64,000 nucleotides of DNA from an uncultured Eubacteriales bacterium (lineage in GTDB: Bacteria; Bacillota; Clostridia; Peptostreptococcales; Anaerovoracaceae): the NCBI GenBank assembly GCA_900315895.1, contig ONAY01000011.1, positions 21,082-85,081 on the forward strand, written 5' to 3'. Of this stretch, positions 19,929 through 27,985 are shown piece after piece. A program made the position numbers and the translations under genes. The notes beneath the pieces are model-generated. The model was not told the origin of the DNA and searched no databases. It worked only from the letters and a program-made list of their open reading frames with translations. Numbering within the stretch: position 1 is the stretch's first letter; every line of letters starts with the position of its first letter.

Positions 19929-21309
19929 AGAATACAGAACGATCAGTGAAGTCGTAGGACCTCTGATGCTGGTCCGTGACGTGGAAGACGTCACATACGA
20001 CGAGCTGGGAGAGATACTTCTTCCCTCCGGAGAAGTCAGGCTCTGCAAGGTGCTTGAGATAGACGGACATAACGCTCTGGTCCAGCTCTTCGAAGCGTCC
20101 ACCGGAATCAACCTTAAGGAATCAACTGTAAGGTTCCTGGGTCACGGTACGGAGCTTGCCGTATCAAAGGACATGCTCGGAAGAGTATTCGACGGAATGG
20201 GAAGACCCACAGACGGCGGTCCGGATATCATTCCGGAAAAGATGCTTGATATCAACGGACTTCCCATGAACCCGGCAGCCCGTGACTATCCTGCAGAATT
20301 CATTCAGACAGGCGTATCCGCCATCGATGGACTGAACACTCTGGTAAGAGGCCAGAAGCTTCCCATCTTCTCCGCATCCGGACTTCCCCATGCGGAGCTG
20401 GCGGCACAGATAGCCAGACAGGCTAAGGTAATAGGTGCCGACGCAGGCAATTTCGCTGTAGTTTTCGCAGCCATAGGTATCACCTATGAAGAGGCTGAAT
20501 TCTTCGCCAGCGACTTCAGACGCACAGGGGCCATCGACAGAACGGTAATGTTCATGAACCTGGCCAATGACCCTGCGGTAGAGCGTATCGCGACGCCCAG
20601 AATGGCCCTTACGGCCGCTGAGTATCTGGCATTCGACCTGGGCATGCACGTTCTGGTAATCATGACGGATATCACCAACTATGCAGAGGCTCTTCGTGAG
20701 GTATCCGCTGCTAAGAAGGAGGTACCCGGAAGAAGAGGATATCCCGGATATCTTTACACCGACCTTGCGACCCTCTATGAGAGAGCGGGAAGGAAGAAGG
20801 GAAGCGCAGGATCCATCACCATGATCCCGATCCTGACCATGCCTGAAGAGGATAAGACCCACCCGATCCCGGACCTTACCGGATACATCACTGAGGGTCA
20901 GATAATCCTCTCCCGTGACCTTTACCGTAAAGCCATCCAGCCGCCCATCGACGTGCTGCCTTCGCTTTCCAGGTTAAAGGACAAGGGAATCGGCAAGGGC
21001 AAGACCCGTGAAGATCACGCAGATACCATGAACCAGCTCTTTGCGGCATATGCCAAGGGAAAGGAAAACCTGGAACTGGTGGCGATCCTCGGAGAATCCG
21101 CCCTTTCAGAGATCGACCTTAAATATGCAGAATTCTCCCAGGAATTCGAAAGAAGATACGTATCTCAGGGTTACGAGACAGACAGGTCCATCGAAGAGAC
21201 GCTGAATCTGGGCTGGGATCTTTTGAGGATACTTCCCAGATCCGAACTTAAGCGTATCAAGGACCAGTATCTGGATCAGTATTACGGAGAAAAAACTGAC
21301 GCTGAGTAA
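19921..21309 (+). CDS. ntpB: V-type ATP synthase regulatory subunit B
   Basis: 462 residues. Non-catalytic nucleotide-binding subunit. In place of a P-loop it has [19 protein letters not shown] (about residues 143-161), typical of B subunits. [15 protein letters not shown] and [18 protein letters not shown] are strongly conserved. AAGGAGG lies upstream, within the end of subunit A. It is followed by subunit D after 14 bp. Confidence 0.98.
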   Translation: MIKEYRTISEVVGPLMLVRDVEDVTYDELGEILLPSGEVRLCKVLEIDGHNALVQLFEASTGINLKESTVRFLGHGTELAVSKDMLGRVFDGMGRPTDGGPDIIPEKMLDINGLPMNPAARDYPAEFIQTGVSAIDGLNTLVRGQKLPIFSASGLPHAELAAQIARQAKVIGADAGNFAVVFAAIGITYEEAEFFASDFRRTGAIDRTVMFMNLANDPAVERIATPRMALTAAEYLAFDLGMHVLVIMTDITNYAEALREVSAAKKEVPGRRGYPGYLYTDLATLYERAGRKKGSAGSITMIPILTMPEEDKTHPIPDLTGYITEGQIILSRDLYRKAIQPPIDVLPSLSRLKDKGIGKGKTREDHADTMNQLFAAYAKGKENLELVAILGESALSEIDLKYAEFSQEFERRYVSQGYETDRSIEETLNLGWDLLRILPRSELKRIKDQYLDQYYGEKTDAE

Positions 21310-21323
21310 GCGGAGGAGGCAAC

Positions 21324-22088
21324 ATGGAAAGATTAAATGTCAATCCAACCAGAATGATGCTCTCTACGCTGAAGAAGCGTTTGGCCACATCCGTCAGAGG
21401 ACACAAGCTCCTCAAGGATAAACGTGACGAGCTCATGAAGGAGTTCCTGGAACTGGCAAGACAGAACAAGGAGCTCAGGGACGAGGTGGAGAAACAGCTC
21501 ATGTCGGTCTACGGCAGCTTTTCCATCGCATCCGCAGTCATGAGCAAGGAAAACCTTGAAGAGGCTCTGATGTATCCCAAGCAGGGCGTAGAACTTGAAG
21601 TAGGCAATCAGAACGTCATGAGCGTCAACGTGCCGGTGTTCAAGTTCAAGACCACAGCGGAGGATCCCACGGATATCTATCCCTATGGATATGCGGATAC
21701 CTCCGGAGAACTGGACCTGGCTCTGGATGATCTGTCCGGGATCTTCCCCCTGATGCTGCAGCTTGCGGCCAAGGAGAAGGAAGCCCAGATGCTGGCTGCG
21801 GAGCTGGAGCGTACCAGAAGAAGGGTAAACGCCCTGGAGTACGTGAAGATCCCTCAGCTGGAGATGACCATCAGATACATCAGGATGAAGCTTGATGAAA
21901 ATGAGAGAGGCAACCAGACCCGACTCATGAAGGTCAAGGATATGATCCTCAATGAAGCCATCAAAGAGAGACGTGACCGTTACGAAAAGGCGTACAGCGA
22001 GAGCGTCAGCCCCGGCGAGAAGGCCAGGGCAAAGAGAGAGGCTGCGGAATTTGAGACCAGCAGCAAAAGACCTGCAGGCGGCAACTGA
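21324..22088 (+). CDS. ntpD: V-type ATP synthase subunit D (central stalk)
   Basis: 254 residues, long N- and C-terminal helices forming the rotor shaft. The block [27 protein letters not shown] (starting at residue 5) is diagnostic, as is [17 protein letters not shown] in the C-terminal helix. The C-terminal tail after residue 225 is Lys/Arg/Glu-rich and somewhat longer than in the shortest family members. CGGAGGAGG precedes the ATG. It is the last operon gene and is followed by a terminator. Confidence 0.96.
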   Translation: MERLNVNPTRMMLSTLKKRLATSVRGHKLLKDKRDELMKEFLELARQNKELRDEVEKQLMSVYGSFSIASAVMSKENLEEALMYPKQGVELEVGNQNVMSVNVPVFKFKTTAEDPTDIYPYGYADTSGELDLALDDLSGIFPLMLQLAAKEKEAQMLAAELERTRRRVNALEYVKIPQLEMTIRYIRMKLDENERGNQTRLMKVKDMILNEAIKERRDRYEKAYSESVSPGEKARAKREAAEFETSSKRPAGGN

Positions 22089-22123
22089 TGCGGCTTGAAG
22101 GGAGAGCAAAAAATATAAGTACT

Positions 22124-22163
22124 TCATGGAGGTGGGGGATCACTCACCTCCATTGAGTTTTTT
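22124..22163 (+). terminator. Terminator of the V-type ATP synthase operon
   Basis: Perfect 9-bp stem ATGGAGGTG/CACCTCCAT with a 10-base loop, followed by GAGTTTTTT, 36 bp after the last stop. Confidence 0.8.
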
Positions 22164-22178
22164 ACGAGAGATCTGATC

Positions 22179-23531
22179 ATGGAAAAAGGAAAGGTAGTAA
22201 AACTTCATATTGAGGATATGAGCTCCGAGGGGAGCGGCATAGGCAGGTCCGATGGACAGGTGGTGTTCGTGGAGAACTGCGTAAAAGGCGACACCGTAAA
22301 GGCCAGGATCACGAAGGCCAAGAAGAACTATGCCCTGGCGGAGTGCCTGGAGATAGTAGAGCCATCAGGATCGAGGATCCATGGTTTTTGCCCCTACGCT
22401 AAAGAGTGCGGAGGTTGCCCCTTAGGAGATATGGAATATGAGGCTCAGCTTGAGATCAAGGAAGGCTGGGTCAGAGACAAACTGGAGAGGATAGGGGGCC
22501 TTCAGGCGCCGGTGGTGAGACCCATCATCGGAATGGAGGAACCCTTCAGATACAGAAATAAGGCTGAATTCAAGGTGGGACCCATGGGGGAGGTGGGATT
22601 TTTTGCGCGGAAGTCCCACAGAGTCATAGACTGCCCCGACTGCAGGATCCAGAGGCAGGAGATCATGGGCGTGGCAGATGGACTTAGACAGTACCTGGCT
22701 GAATTCGGCAATGGTGCAGGGATCAAGGGCATGACGGTCAAGATGTCCTTCGGAACAGGGGAGATGATGGCTATTCTGGAGGCCAGATCCGATGACGTAC
22801 CCTATCTGGAAGAGCTCTGCGGGTACATGAATGAAGGCTCGGGATACAATCTGGAGAGCATATTCATAAATGAGGAATTGGTGGCCGGAAGATCGGTAAT
22901 AAGCGATGAGATGGAGGGGCTCAAATTCGAGATCTCCAGGGATTCTTTTTACCAGGTGAACCCTGCACAGACCGCAAAACTTTACGGGAAAGCCGTGGAA
23001 TATGCGGATGTGAAGGAGGGGCATACCGTTCTGGATCTCTACTGCGGAGTGGGTACCATAGGCTTGTTTGCGGCGAGGACCGTGGGGAACGACGGACTGG
23101 TACTGGGCATCGAGACAGTGAAACAAGCGGTGCTGGACGCTAACCGCAATTCGGTGATAAACGGCATAGTATGCACCAGATATATCCAGGGAAAAGCCGA
23201 GGAGGAGCTTCCGGCGGTACTGGGCATCAGGCCCAAAATGGGTTATGATGGGGAAAACAGACTGGTGGAAAAGGAGCCTGTGATCAGGATCAGCCATGCA
23301 GATGTGGCCTTTGTGGACCCTCCCCGGGCCGGATGTGAGGAGACACTGCTGGAGGCAGTAGCAGAAGCCGGACCGGACAGGATCGTCTACGTTTCATGCG
23401 ATCCTGCAACCCTTGCAAGAGATGTGAAGTATCTGGAGGAGAGGGGATATTGCTTTGTGGAGGCCCAGCCCGTGGACATGTTCTGTCATACAGGGCATGT
23501 GGAAACGGTTGTATTGATGACGCGAGTTTAA
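22179..23531 (+). CDS. rlmD: 23S rRNA (uracil-5-)-methyltransferase, RlmD/RumA family
   Basis: 450 residues. An N-terminal TRAM domain (about residues 1-58) is followed by Fe-S cysteines in GFCPYAKECGGCPLG. The SAM-binding motif is LDLYCGVGTIGLFAA (about 286-300). The PPRAG block and the catalytic cysteine in VSCDPATLARD are near residues 380-410. It methylates a uridine in 23S rRNA (U1939 or U747 type; bacteria with one copy may differ). Its 3' end, encoding DMFCHTGHVETVVLMTRV, is where an accessory region begins, with displaced copies of such tails at 24060-24119 and 24796-24902. The gene itself is intact. Confidence 0.93.
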   Translation: MEKGKVVKLHIEDMSSEGSGIGRSDGQVVFVENCVKGDTVKARITKAKKNYALAECLEIVEPSGSRIHGFCPYAKECGGCPLGDMEYEAQLEIKEGWVRDKLERIGGLQAPVVRPIIGMEEPFRYRNKAEFKVGPMGEVGFFARKSHRVIDCPDCRIQRQEIMGVADGLRQYLAEFGNGAGIKGMTVKMSFGTGEMMAILEARSDDVPYLEELCGYMNEGSGYNLESIFINEELVAGRSVISDEMEGLKFEISRDSFYQVNPAQTAKLYGKAVEYADVKEGHTVLDLYCGVGTIGLFAARTVGNDGLVLGIETVKQAVLDANRNSVINGIVCTRYIQGKAEEELPAVLGIRPKMGYDGENRLVEKEPVIRISHADVAFVDPPRAGCEETLLEAVAEAGPDRIVYVSCDPATLARDVKYLEERGYCFVEAQPVDMFCHTGHVETVVLMTRV

Positions 23532-23569
23532 TATGTAATTAATCAGAGTGGAAACGGAGGGTTTGTGCA

Positions 23570-23965
23570 ATGGGTGTTTTAAGAAGTAAAAAACAACCGG
23601 AATTGACAGAAGCGCAAAAGAAAATCAACAAGCTATGGGAAATGTATGATTCGGGGAAACTTGCGGAGACAGATTACAGCACATTTGTTTTGTGTGAATA
23701 TGAGAGCGGTGTAAACGGCGAAGGACACAGCGGATGGTTTTTCAATATAGAAAACACAGAAGGAAAAGAAGCAATCAACAAAATCCTTTATGCTTTGGAA
23801 GAAGTATTGCCAACCCATTTGTATGACAATCTCAATAAAGCATTTCGTTCATACGGCACGGAAGACGAAGAAGACGTTTGTGACTCGGCAGATAATTACT
23901 TCTATGAACATGAACAAGTAATACTCGAGTATTTGCAAGGAGTCGCAAATCGCCTTGATTTATAA
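23570..23965 (+). CDS. DUF4375/DMP19-like small protein, accessory
   Basis: 131 residues, acidic, with no signal or membrane segment. The pattern YSTFVLCEYESGVNGEGHSGWF and the C-terminal helices resemble DUF4375 (DMP19-like) proteins, which often occur near toxin or immunity genes; this assignment is from memory and moderate. Codon use (AAA, AAT, TTG, CAA) is clearly AT-richer than that of the V-ATPase and rlmD genes, a sign of recent transfer. CGGAGG precedes the ATG. It lies between the true rlmD 3' end and the first displaced rlmD tail. Confidence 0.6.
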   Translation: MGVLRSKKQPELTEAQKKINKLWEMYDSGKLAETDYSTFVLCEYESGVNGEGHSGWFFNIENTEGKEAINKILYALEEVLPTHLYDNLNKAFRSYGTEDEEDVCDSADNYFYEHEQVILEYLQGVANRLDL

Positions 23966-23973
23966 TCTGTAAT

Positions 23974-23993
23974 ATCAACGCCGTTGCCTCGAC
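23974..23993 (-). repeat. Inverted copy of an rlmD-tail sequence
   Basis: Read on the minus strand this 20-mer matches 24814-24833 (plus strand) at 18 of 20 positions and would encode VEATAL. This is like the HVETVVL end of the methyltransferase. Confidence 0.5.
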
Positions 23994-24011
23994 CATTTTG
24001 GAAAGTGGAAA

Positions 24012-24119
24012 CTTCTCCACGAGGATGGACGAGCAATCAGCGTAAATAGACACCGTTCTATTCACGCTATTGTCCCAAGGCACGTGGAGACAGTTACGTT
24101 GATCACTCGAGCCGGGTAG
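24012..24119 (+). repeat. Displaced rlmD 3'-end remnant, copy R1
   Basis: The codons at 24072-24119 read V P R H V E T V T L I T R A G stop, a good match to the C-terminus of RlmD-type proteins. It has no upstream gene body. The surrounding 105-108 bp are an imperfect direct repeat of 24797-24902; the last 44 bp (24060-24103 against 24846-24889) differ at only four positions. It lies between two accessory genes. Confidence 0.65.
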
Positions 24120-24157
24120 AGTGTACAGAATTGGTAATTGTGTATGGAGAGCAGACA

Positions 24158-24730
24158 ATGAAATGCGTTCCGGATTATTTAGAAAAGTATGCTTATGATA
24201 TAAGCACCAAAAAAGATAAAGTCACTTTCAAGTTAAAGTGTACTTGTGGCTGCCAATCTTTTGACGTATTAAAAAATCATTATACAGCCGAAGAAGAACG
24301 ATTGGTCTTCGAATATGAAAAGAGTTTGCCAAGAACAGGGTGGCATTCAATATACTGTGGTATAGACGCAAATGGAAACCAATATAGCTATATCAAGATT
24401 CTCGGCTTATTCAAAAAATATGTGAAGTACCCAAAAGCGCCATACTTTGTGGGGATCGAAGTGATAAAGGCTATCTGTAAAAATTGTAAAAATGAGATCA
24501 TTGTTTTTGACAACAGATTACACGGTCTCTCATCCATCTCTGATATATCAGAAGAAGAACGAAACTATCTTCCCCATTTTGACATAGGAGACGGTAAATC
24601 GGGAAAAGTTGTCATGGTATTGGAACAAGACGGAAACGAAGAAAATGAACCGCAACTGTTTACCGGAATCCAAATTTACATTGATGCGGGTAATAAAAGA
24701 AGGTTGTTCTATGGTCAGGAGACAGATTAA
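24158..24730 (+). CDS. Cysteine-rich, probable zinc-binding accessory protein
   Basis: 190 residues from ATG 24158 (MKCVPDYL), preceded by GGAGAG; an in-frame TTG 27 bases further up has no site. It has a CxCxC motif (CTCGC, about residues 28-32) and a later CKNC (about 111-114), so a zinc-ribbon-like or CpXC-like fold is plausible. I do not recognise a named family with certainty. Codon use is very AT-rich compared with the core genes. It is enclosed between the two ~105-bp repeats carrying rlmD tails. An orphan immunity-type role is a guess from context. Confidence 0.55.
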   Translation: MKCVPDYLEKYAYDISTKKDKVTFKLKCTCGCQSFDVLKNHYTAEEERLVFEYEKSLPRTGWHSIYCGIDANGNQYSYIKILGLFKKYVKYPKAPYFVGIEVIKAICKNCKNEIIVFDNRLHGLSSISDISEEERNYLPHFDIGDGKSGKVVMVLEQDGNEENEPQLFTGIQIYIDAGNKRRLFYGQETD

Positions 24731-24795
24731 AACTTTTAAAACCATTGTTTTTCCTCATATTGAGACTTAATACTAACTAATATGTGATCAACGGC

Positions 24796-24902
24796 ATGTT
24801 CTTTACGAGGCGGGTCGAGACAACAGCGTTGATAACGGCATTTTTATTCACGATATTGTCCCAAGGCACGTGGAGACGATTGCGTTGATGACAAAGAAAT
24901 AA
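24796..24902 (+). repeat. Displaced rlmD 3'-end remnants, copy R2 (two tails)
   Basis: Two tails lie back to back. The codons at 24796-24837 read M F F T R R V E T T A L I T. The codons at 24858-24902 read V P R H V E T I A L M T K K stop. Both resemble the end of RlmD (DMFxHTxHVETVVLMT). Positions 24797-24902 form the second copy of the ~105-bp direct repeat, the first being at 24012-24119. Confidence 0.65.
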
Positions 24903-24928
24903 TCAAATCGAAATTTGTAGAGGTGAGC

Positions 24929-25453
24929 ATGATGTTGGAATTACTGAAAGCGAGATTTTTAGAACACAAGGAACTTCATCAGGATTTGGAATGGTTTGAG
25001 GTAGAGCGTAGGCTGCACGAGGCTCCCACCGCCATCGCGGTCCTGCAAAAGATGGAGGAAAGCGGCGGTGAGCCGGACACCATCGGCTATGACGACAAAA
25101 CGGGAAAGCTTATTTTCTGTGACTGCGCAAAGGAGTCCCCTTCCGGGCGTAGAAGCCTGTGCTATGACGAAAAAGCTTTGCAAGGGCGCACTAAAAACCC
25201 GCCTTCAGGTAGCGCAGAACAGAAGGCGAAAGAGATCGGCGTTTCGATGATGACAGAGGAGCTTTATCGTAGATTGCAAAGTCTCGGCTCATTTGATCTG
25301 AAAACGTCAAGCTGGATCGCTACGCCGGATGATATCCGCAGTAAGGGCGGGGCGCTGTTCTGCGAACGGCGCTATGATACCGTGTTCACTTTTCACAACG
25401 GCGCGGATTCCTACTATTCTGTGCGCGGTTTCAGAGGATATATTCTTATTTGA
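24929..25453 (+). CDS. DUF4256 family protein
   Basis: 174 residues from ATG 24929 (AGAGGTGA just upstream; GTG 24923 is the alternative). The family pattern is clear: HQDLEWFEVERRL, EESGGEPDTIGYD, CDCAKESPSGRRSLCYD, then ELYRRLQSLGSFDLKTSSW and the C-terminal GGALFCERRYDTVF...YYSVRGFRG. DUF4256 proteins are common single-gene cytoplasmic proteins of Firmicutes and Bacteroidetes with no known function. Composition is more GC-balanced than the two preceding accessory genes, so it may have a separate origin. It follows directly after the last rlmD tail. Confidence 0.88.
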   Translation: MMLELLKARFLEHKELHQDLEWFEVERRLHEAPTAIAVLQKMEESGGEPDTIGYDDKTGKLIFCDCAKESPSGRRSLCYDEKALQGRTKNPPSGSAEQKAKEIGVSMMTEELYRRLQSLGSFDLKTSSWIATPDDIRSKGGALFCERRYDTVFTFHNGADSYYSVRGFRGYILI

Positions 25454-25578
25454 GTACGGACTCAATAGTAAAATCGCTGCGGTTTCATGGACTGTAGAAT
25501 TGACTACTTCCGGGTTTCCGATCCGGAAATCGTTTTGTACAAAGGAAGATAGATCCCGAGGCGGGGGAGGTATTATGG

Positions 25579-26058
25579 ATGAGAGTGGGAAAGAAGAAAG
25601 TTTTAAAAGTCATAATTTGCATATTGTTGCTTTTCGTTGTGATCAACGCATGCTGGTATGTCTGGCGCATGGTGAAATACGAGCCTTTCACGAAGGGGAT
25701 GGAAAAGTCTGAAATTCCTGAATTTTTGGTACCGCGATATTATTCTATGGATGCCGATGGCTACGACTATAGTGTAAAATATCCGGACTACCTTTCATTT
25801 ACAGGAAATCTCTGCGTGGGATTGCCTACAACTGATGAGAATGTTTTCACGGATTTTCTCATCATATGGCCGAAACTGTTTGGCGAGTACGAGTATGGTG
25901 TATCACTCAATGCAGAGGGTGAGACTTATCAGATCTATATCAACTCGGATGGCAGTCCCGTTGATCCCCGGTACAGCGAAATTGTGAATGAATATAAAGA
26001 TACCATAGATGACCTGCTCTCAAGAGCAAAAGAAATGTGGGATATTGATCGGTCTTGA
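25579..26058 (+). CDS. Small membrane-anchored protein of unknown function
   Basis: 159 residues with a basic N-terminus (MRVGKKKVLK) and one hydrophobic segment (about residues 9-28). The remainder, mostly acidic, would be outside the membrane. GGGGGAGG lies 8 bp before the ATG; an overlapping ATG four bases upstream is in another frame. No family recognised. It lies between the rlmD-linked accessory genes and an ABC transporter pair and may belong to the same variable region. Confidence 0.5.
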   Translation: MRVGKKKVLKVIICILLLFVVINACWYVWRMVKYEPFTKGMEKSEIPEFLVPRYYSMDADGYDYSVKYPDYLSFTGNLCVGLPTTDENVFTDFLIIWPKLFGEYEYGVSLNAEGETYQIYINSDGSPVDPRYSEIVNEYKDTIDDLLSRAKEMWDIDRS

Positions 26059-26165
26059 CGCAACCAAACTTTACAAAACACCAATAATTCTGTAATGTGT
26101 GGTTGGTAGATATTGACGCAACCGCAGACTACAATATTCGTATAAATCAAATTTTGGAGGTTGCC

Positions 26166-26888
26166 ATGAATATTGTAGAGGTACAGGATCTTGTAAAGAA
26201 GTATCCTGCATTTGAACTAAAGGATGTGTCCTTCGGCCTTGAGAGCGGAAGGATCACAGGCTTTATCGGCAGAAACGGCGCAGGCAAGACCACAACGATC
26301 AAGGCGATGCTGAACTTGATCCATCCTGATTCCGGAGATGTTCGATATTTTGGAAGTCCTCTCCTAAAAAGTGAGGCGGACATCAAGAAGCGCATCGGCT
26401 ATTCCACGGGTACGGTCAGCTGGTATCCGAGAAAGAGGATAAGAGACATTGTAAGTATCGTAAAAAGGTTTTATGATACATGGGATGAGGCTGCATATAG
26501 AAAGTACCTGGATCTCTTCGCCTTGGACGAAATGAAAACACCCCTGGAGCTGTCCGAGGGCATGAAGGTGAAGCTGAACCTGCTGCTGGCGCTCTCCCAT
26601 AGGTCTGAGGTACTGATCCTGGACGAGCCCACCAGCGGTCTGGATCCCTTCTCCAGAAACGAGCTTCTTGAGATCTTTGAAGATCTGAAGAAGGAGGGCG
26701 TGGCCGTATTTTTCTCCACACACATCATATCGGATATCGAGAAGTGTGCGGACGACATAATCTATATCTCAAAGGGCAGAATAGTTGCGGCTATGGACAA
26801 GGATGCCTTTATCCGGCAGTATTCGGAAGAGGGAGAGACCCTTGAGGAAACTATGCTCAGGCTGGAAGGAGGTGTGGACCATGACTAA
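26166..26888 (+). CDS. ABC transporter ATP-binding protein
   Basis: 240 residues from ATG 26166, preceded by TTTTGGAGG; the longer upstream frame has no site. Walker A GRNGAGKTT at 35-43, signature LSEGM at 129-133 (divergent from LSGGQ), Walker B ILDEPTSGLD at 151-160, H186 switch. This is the small ATPase type paired with ABC2_membrane_5 permeases in Firmicutes. Its 3' end overlaps the permease by 8 bp. The same unit encodes an XRE-AbrB regulator, so the transporter is probably controlled locally. Confidence 0.88.
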   Translation: MNIVEVQDLVKKYPAFELKDVSFGLESGRITGFIGRNGAGKTTTIKAMLNLIHPDSGDVRYFGSPLLKSEADIKKRIGYSTGTVSWYPRKRIRDIVSIVKRFYDTWDEAAYRKYLDLFALDEMKTPLELSEGMKVKLNLLLALSHRSEVLILDEPTSGLDPFSRNELLEIFEDLKKEGVAVFFSTHIISDIEKCADDIIYISKGRIVAAMDKDAFIRQYSEEGETLEETMLRLEGGVDHD

Positions 26889-27534
26889 CGCACTCCTTAA
26901 AGAAATGAAGCTCAGCGCATCCATACTCTCATATCTTTTCATAGCTTTTGGCTTGATGTTTCTTGTGCCGGGCTATCCCATACTCTGCGGAGCCTTCTTT
27001 GTGTCGCTGGGACTTTTCCAGAGTTTTCAGTGGGCCAGGGAAGCTAATGACATTGTATTTTCCTCCTTGCTTCCAATAGCAAAGAGGGATGTGGTCGTGG
27101 CAAAATACTTGTTTGTCTGCATGATCGAAGGCTGCGGGATAATTTTGATGGGTATCTCGGTTATCCTCAGAATGACCGTATTCGCAGACTCTGACATATA
27201 TAGAAGCAATGCATTGATGAATGCCAACCTGTTTGCGTTAGGCGTGGCCTTCGTGATATTCGGCATCTTCAACTGGATATTCGTAGGGGGCTTTTTCAAA
27301 ACAGCATATAAGTTCGCAGGCCCATTCGTCAGATTCATCATCGTGGCCTTCGTGATCATATTCTTGGCTGAAGCTGTGCATCATGTGCCTGGTCTGGAAT
27401 TCATGAACGCTTTTGGCACGGATCATATGGGATCTCAGTTGATCTCGCTGGCGGCGGGTGTTTTGATATATATGGCATTGACCATCTTATCATGCAGGAA
27501 GGCATGTAAGGATTTCGAAGAAATAGATCTATAG
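26881..27534 (+). CDS. ABC-2 type permease (ABC2_membrane_5-like)
   Basis: 217 residues from ATG 26881, inside the end of the ATPase gene with GGAGG upstream; earlier in-frame starts would overlap the ATPase by about 100 bp. Six hydrophobic segments (about 13-32, 35-50, 77-95, 117-135, 145-165, 190-207). The block SLLPIAKRDVVVAKYLFV is typical of these permeases. It pairs with the upstream ATPase to form an exporter, probably of a peptide or lipid-active compound; the substrate is not visible. Confidence 0.82.
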   Translation: MTNALLKEMKLSASILSYLFIAFGLMFLVPGYPILCGAFFVSLGLFQSFQWAREANDIVFSSLLPIAKRDVVVAKYLFVCMIEGCGIILMGISVILRMTVFADSDIYRSNALMNANLFALGVAFVIFGIFNWIFVGGFFKTAYKFAGPFVRFIIVAFVIIFLAEAVHHVPGLEFMNAFGTDHMGSQLISLAAGVLIYMALTILSCRKACKDFEEIDL

Positions 27535-27544
27535 GGGGAGAGAG

Positions 27545-27982
27545 ATGCTTAAAGATAATCTTGTAATGCTTCGCAACATCCATGGATTTTCTCAGGAAGC
27601 GGTGGCGGAAAAAATAGGCATTTCAAGGCAGGCCTATGCAAAATGGGAGACCGGTGCCACCGTCCCTGATATTGAGAAATGCAATCTTCTGGCTGAGATG
27701 TACGGGACCTCCATTGACAGTCTGGTAAAGACTGAACCTGTGGAAGGGGTGGGTATACTGCCTCCCGCACCGAAGGGGAAGAACATATGGGGGTCTGTGG
27801 CCATAAATGACAGAGGGCAGATCGTCATTCCGAAGGGCGCCAGAGATATGTTCGGCTTGACGGGAGGGCAGCGCCTGATCGTTCTAAGCGATGAATACGG
27901 GATCGCCCTGATACCGGATGAAGCTTTCATGGCCAATATGAATAAGGCCATGGAGAACATGAATAGAAATGTCGAAGAATAG
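27545..27982 (+). CDS. XRE-type HTH regulator fused to an AbrB/SpoVT DNA-binding domain
   Basis: 145 residues. Residues 1-60 are a Cro/C1-type helix-turn-helix (GFSQEAVAEKIGISRQAYAKWE). Residues 80-125 are an AbrB-like swapped-hairpin domain (AINDRGQIVIPKGARDMFGL). A short linker with PPAP joins them. AbrB domains usually mediate dimerisation and DNA binding, so the protein carries two DNA-binding modules. It starts 10 bp after the permease with GGGGGAGAG, and is likely the local regulator of the transporter operon. Confidence 0.88.
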   Translation: MLKDNLVMLRNIHGFSQEAVAEKIGISRQAYAKWETGATVPDIEKCNLLAEMYGTSIDSLVKTEPVEGVGILPPAPKGKNIWGSVAINDRGQIVIPKGARDMFGLTGGQRLIVLSDEYGIALIPDEAFMANMNKAMENMNRNVEE

Positions 27983-27985
27983 TAA

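Noticed and set aside
23832-24158. Minus-strand 108-codon frame across the rlmD-tail repeat
   Set aside because: It runs through the repeat and the end of the DUF4375-like gene, with no start signal and no recognisable motif.
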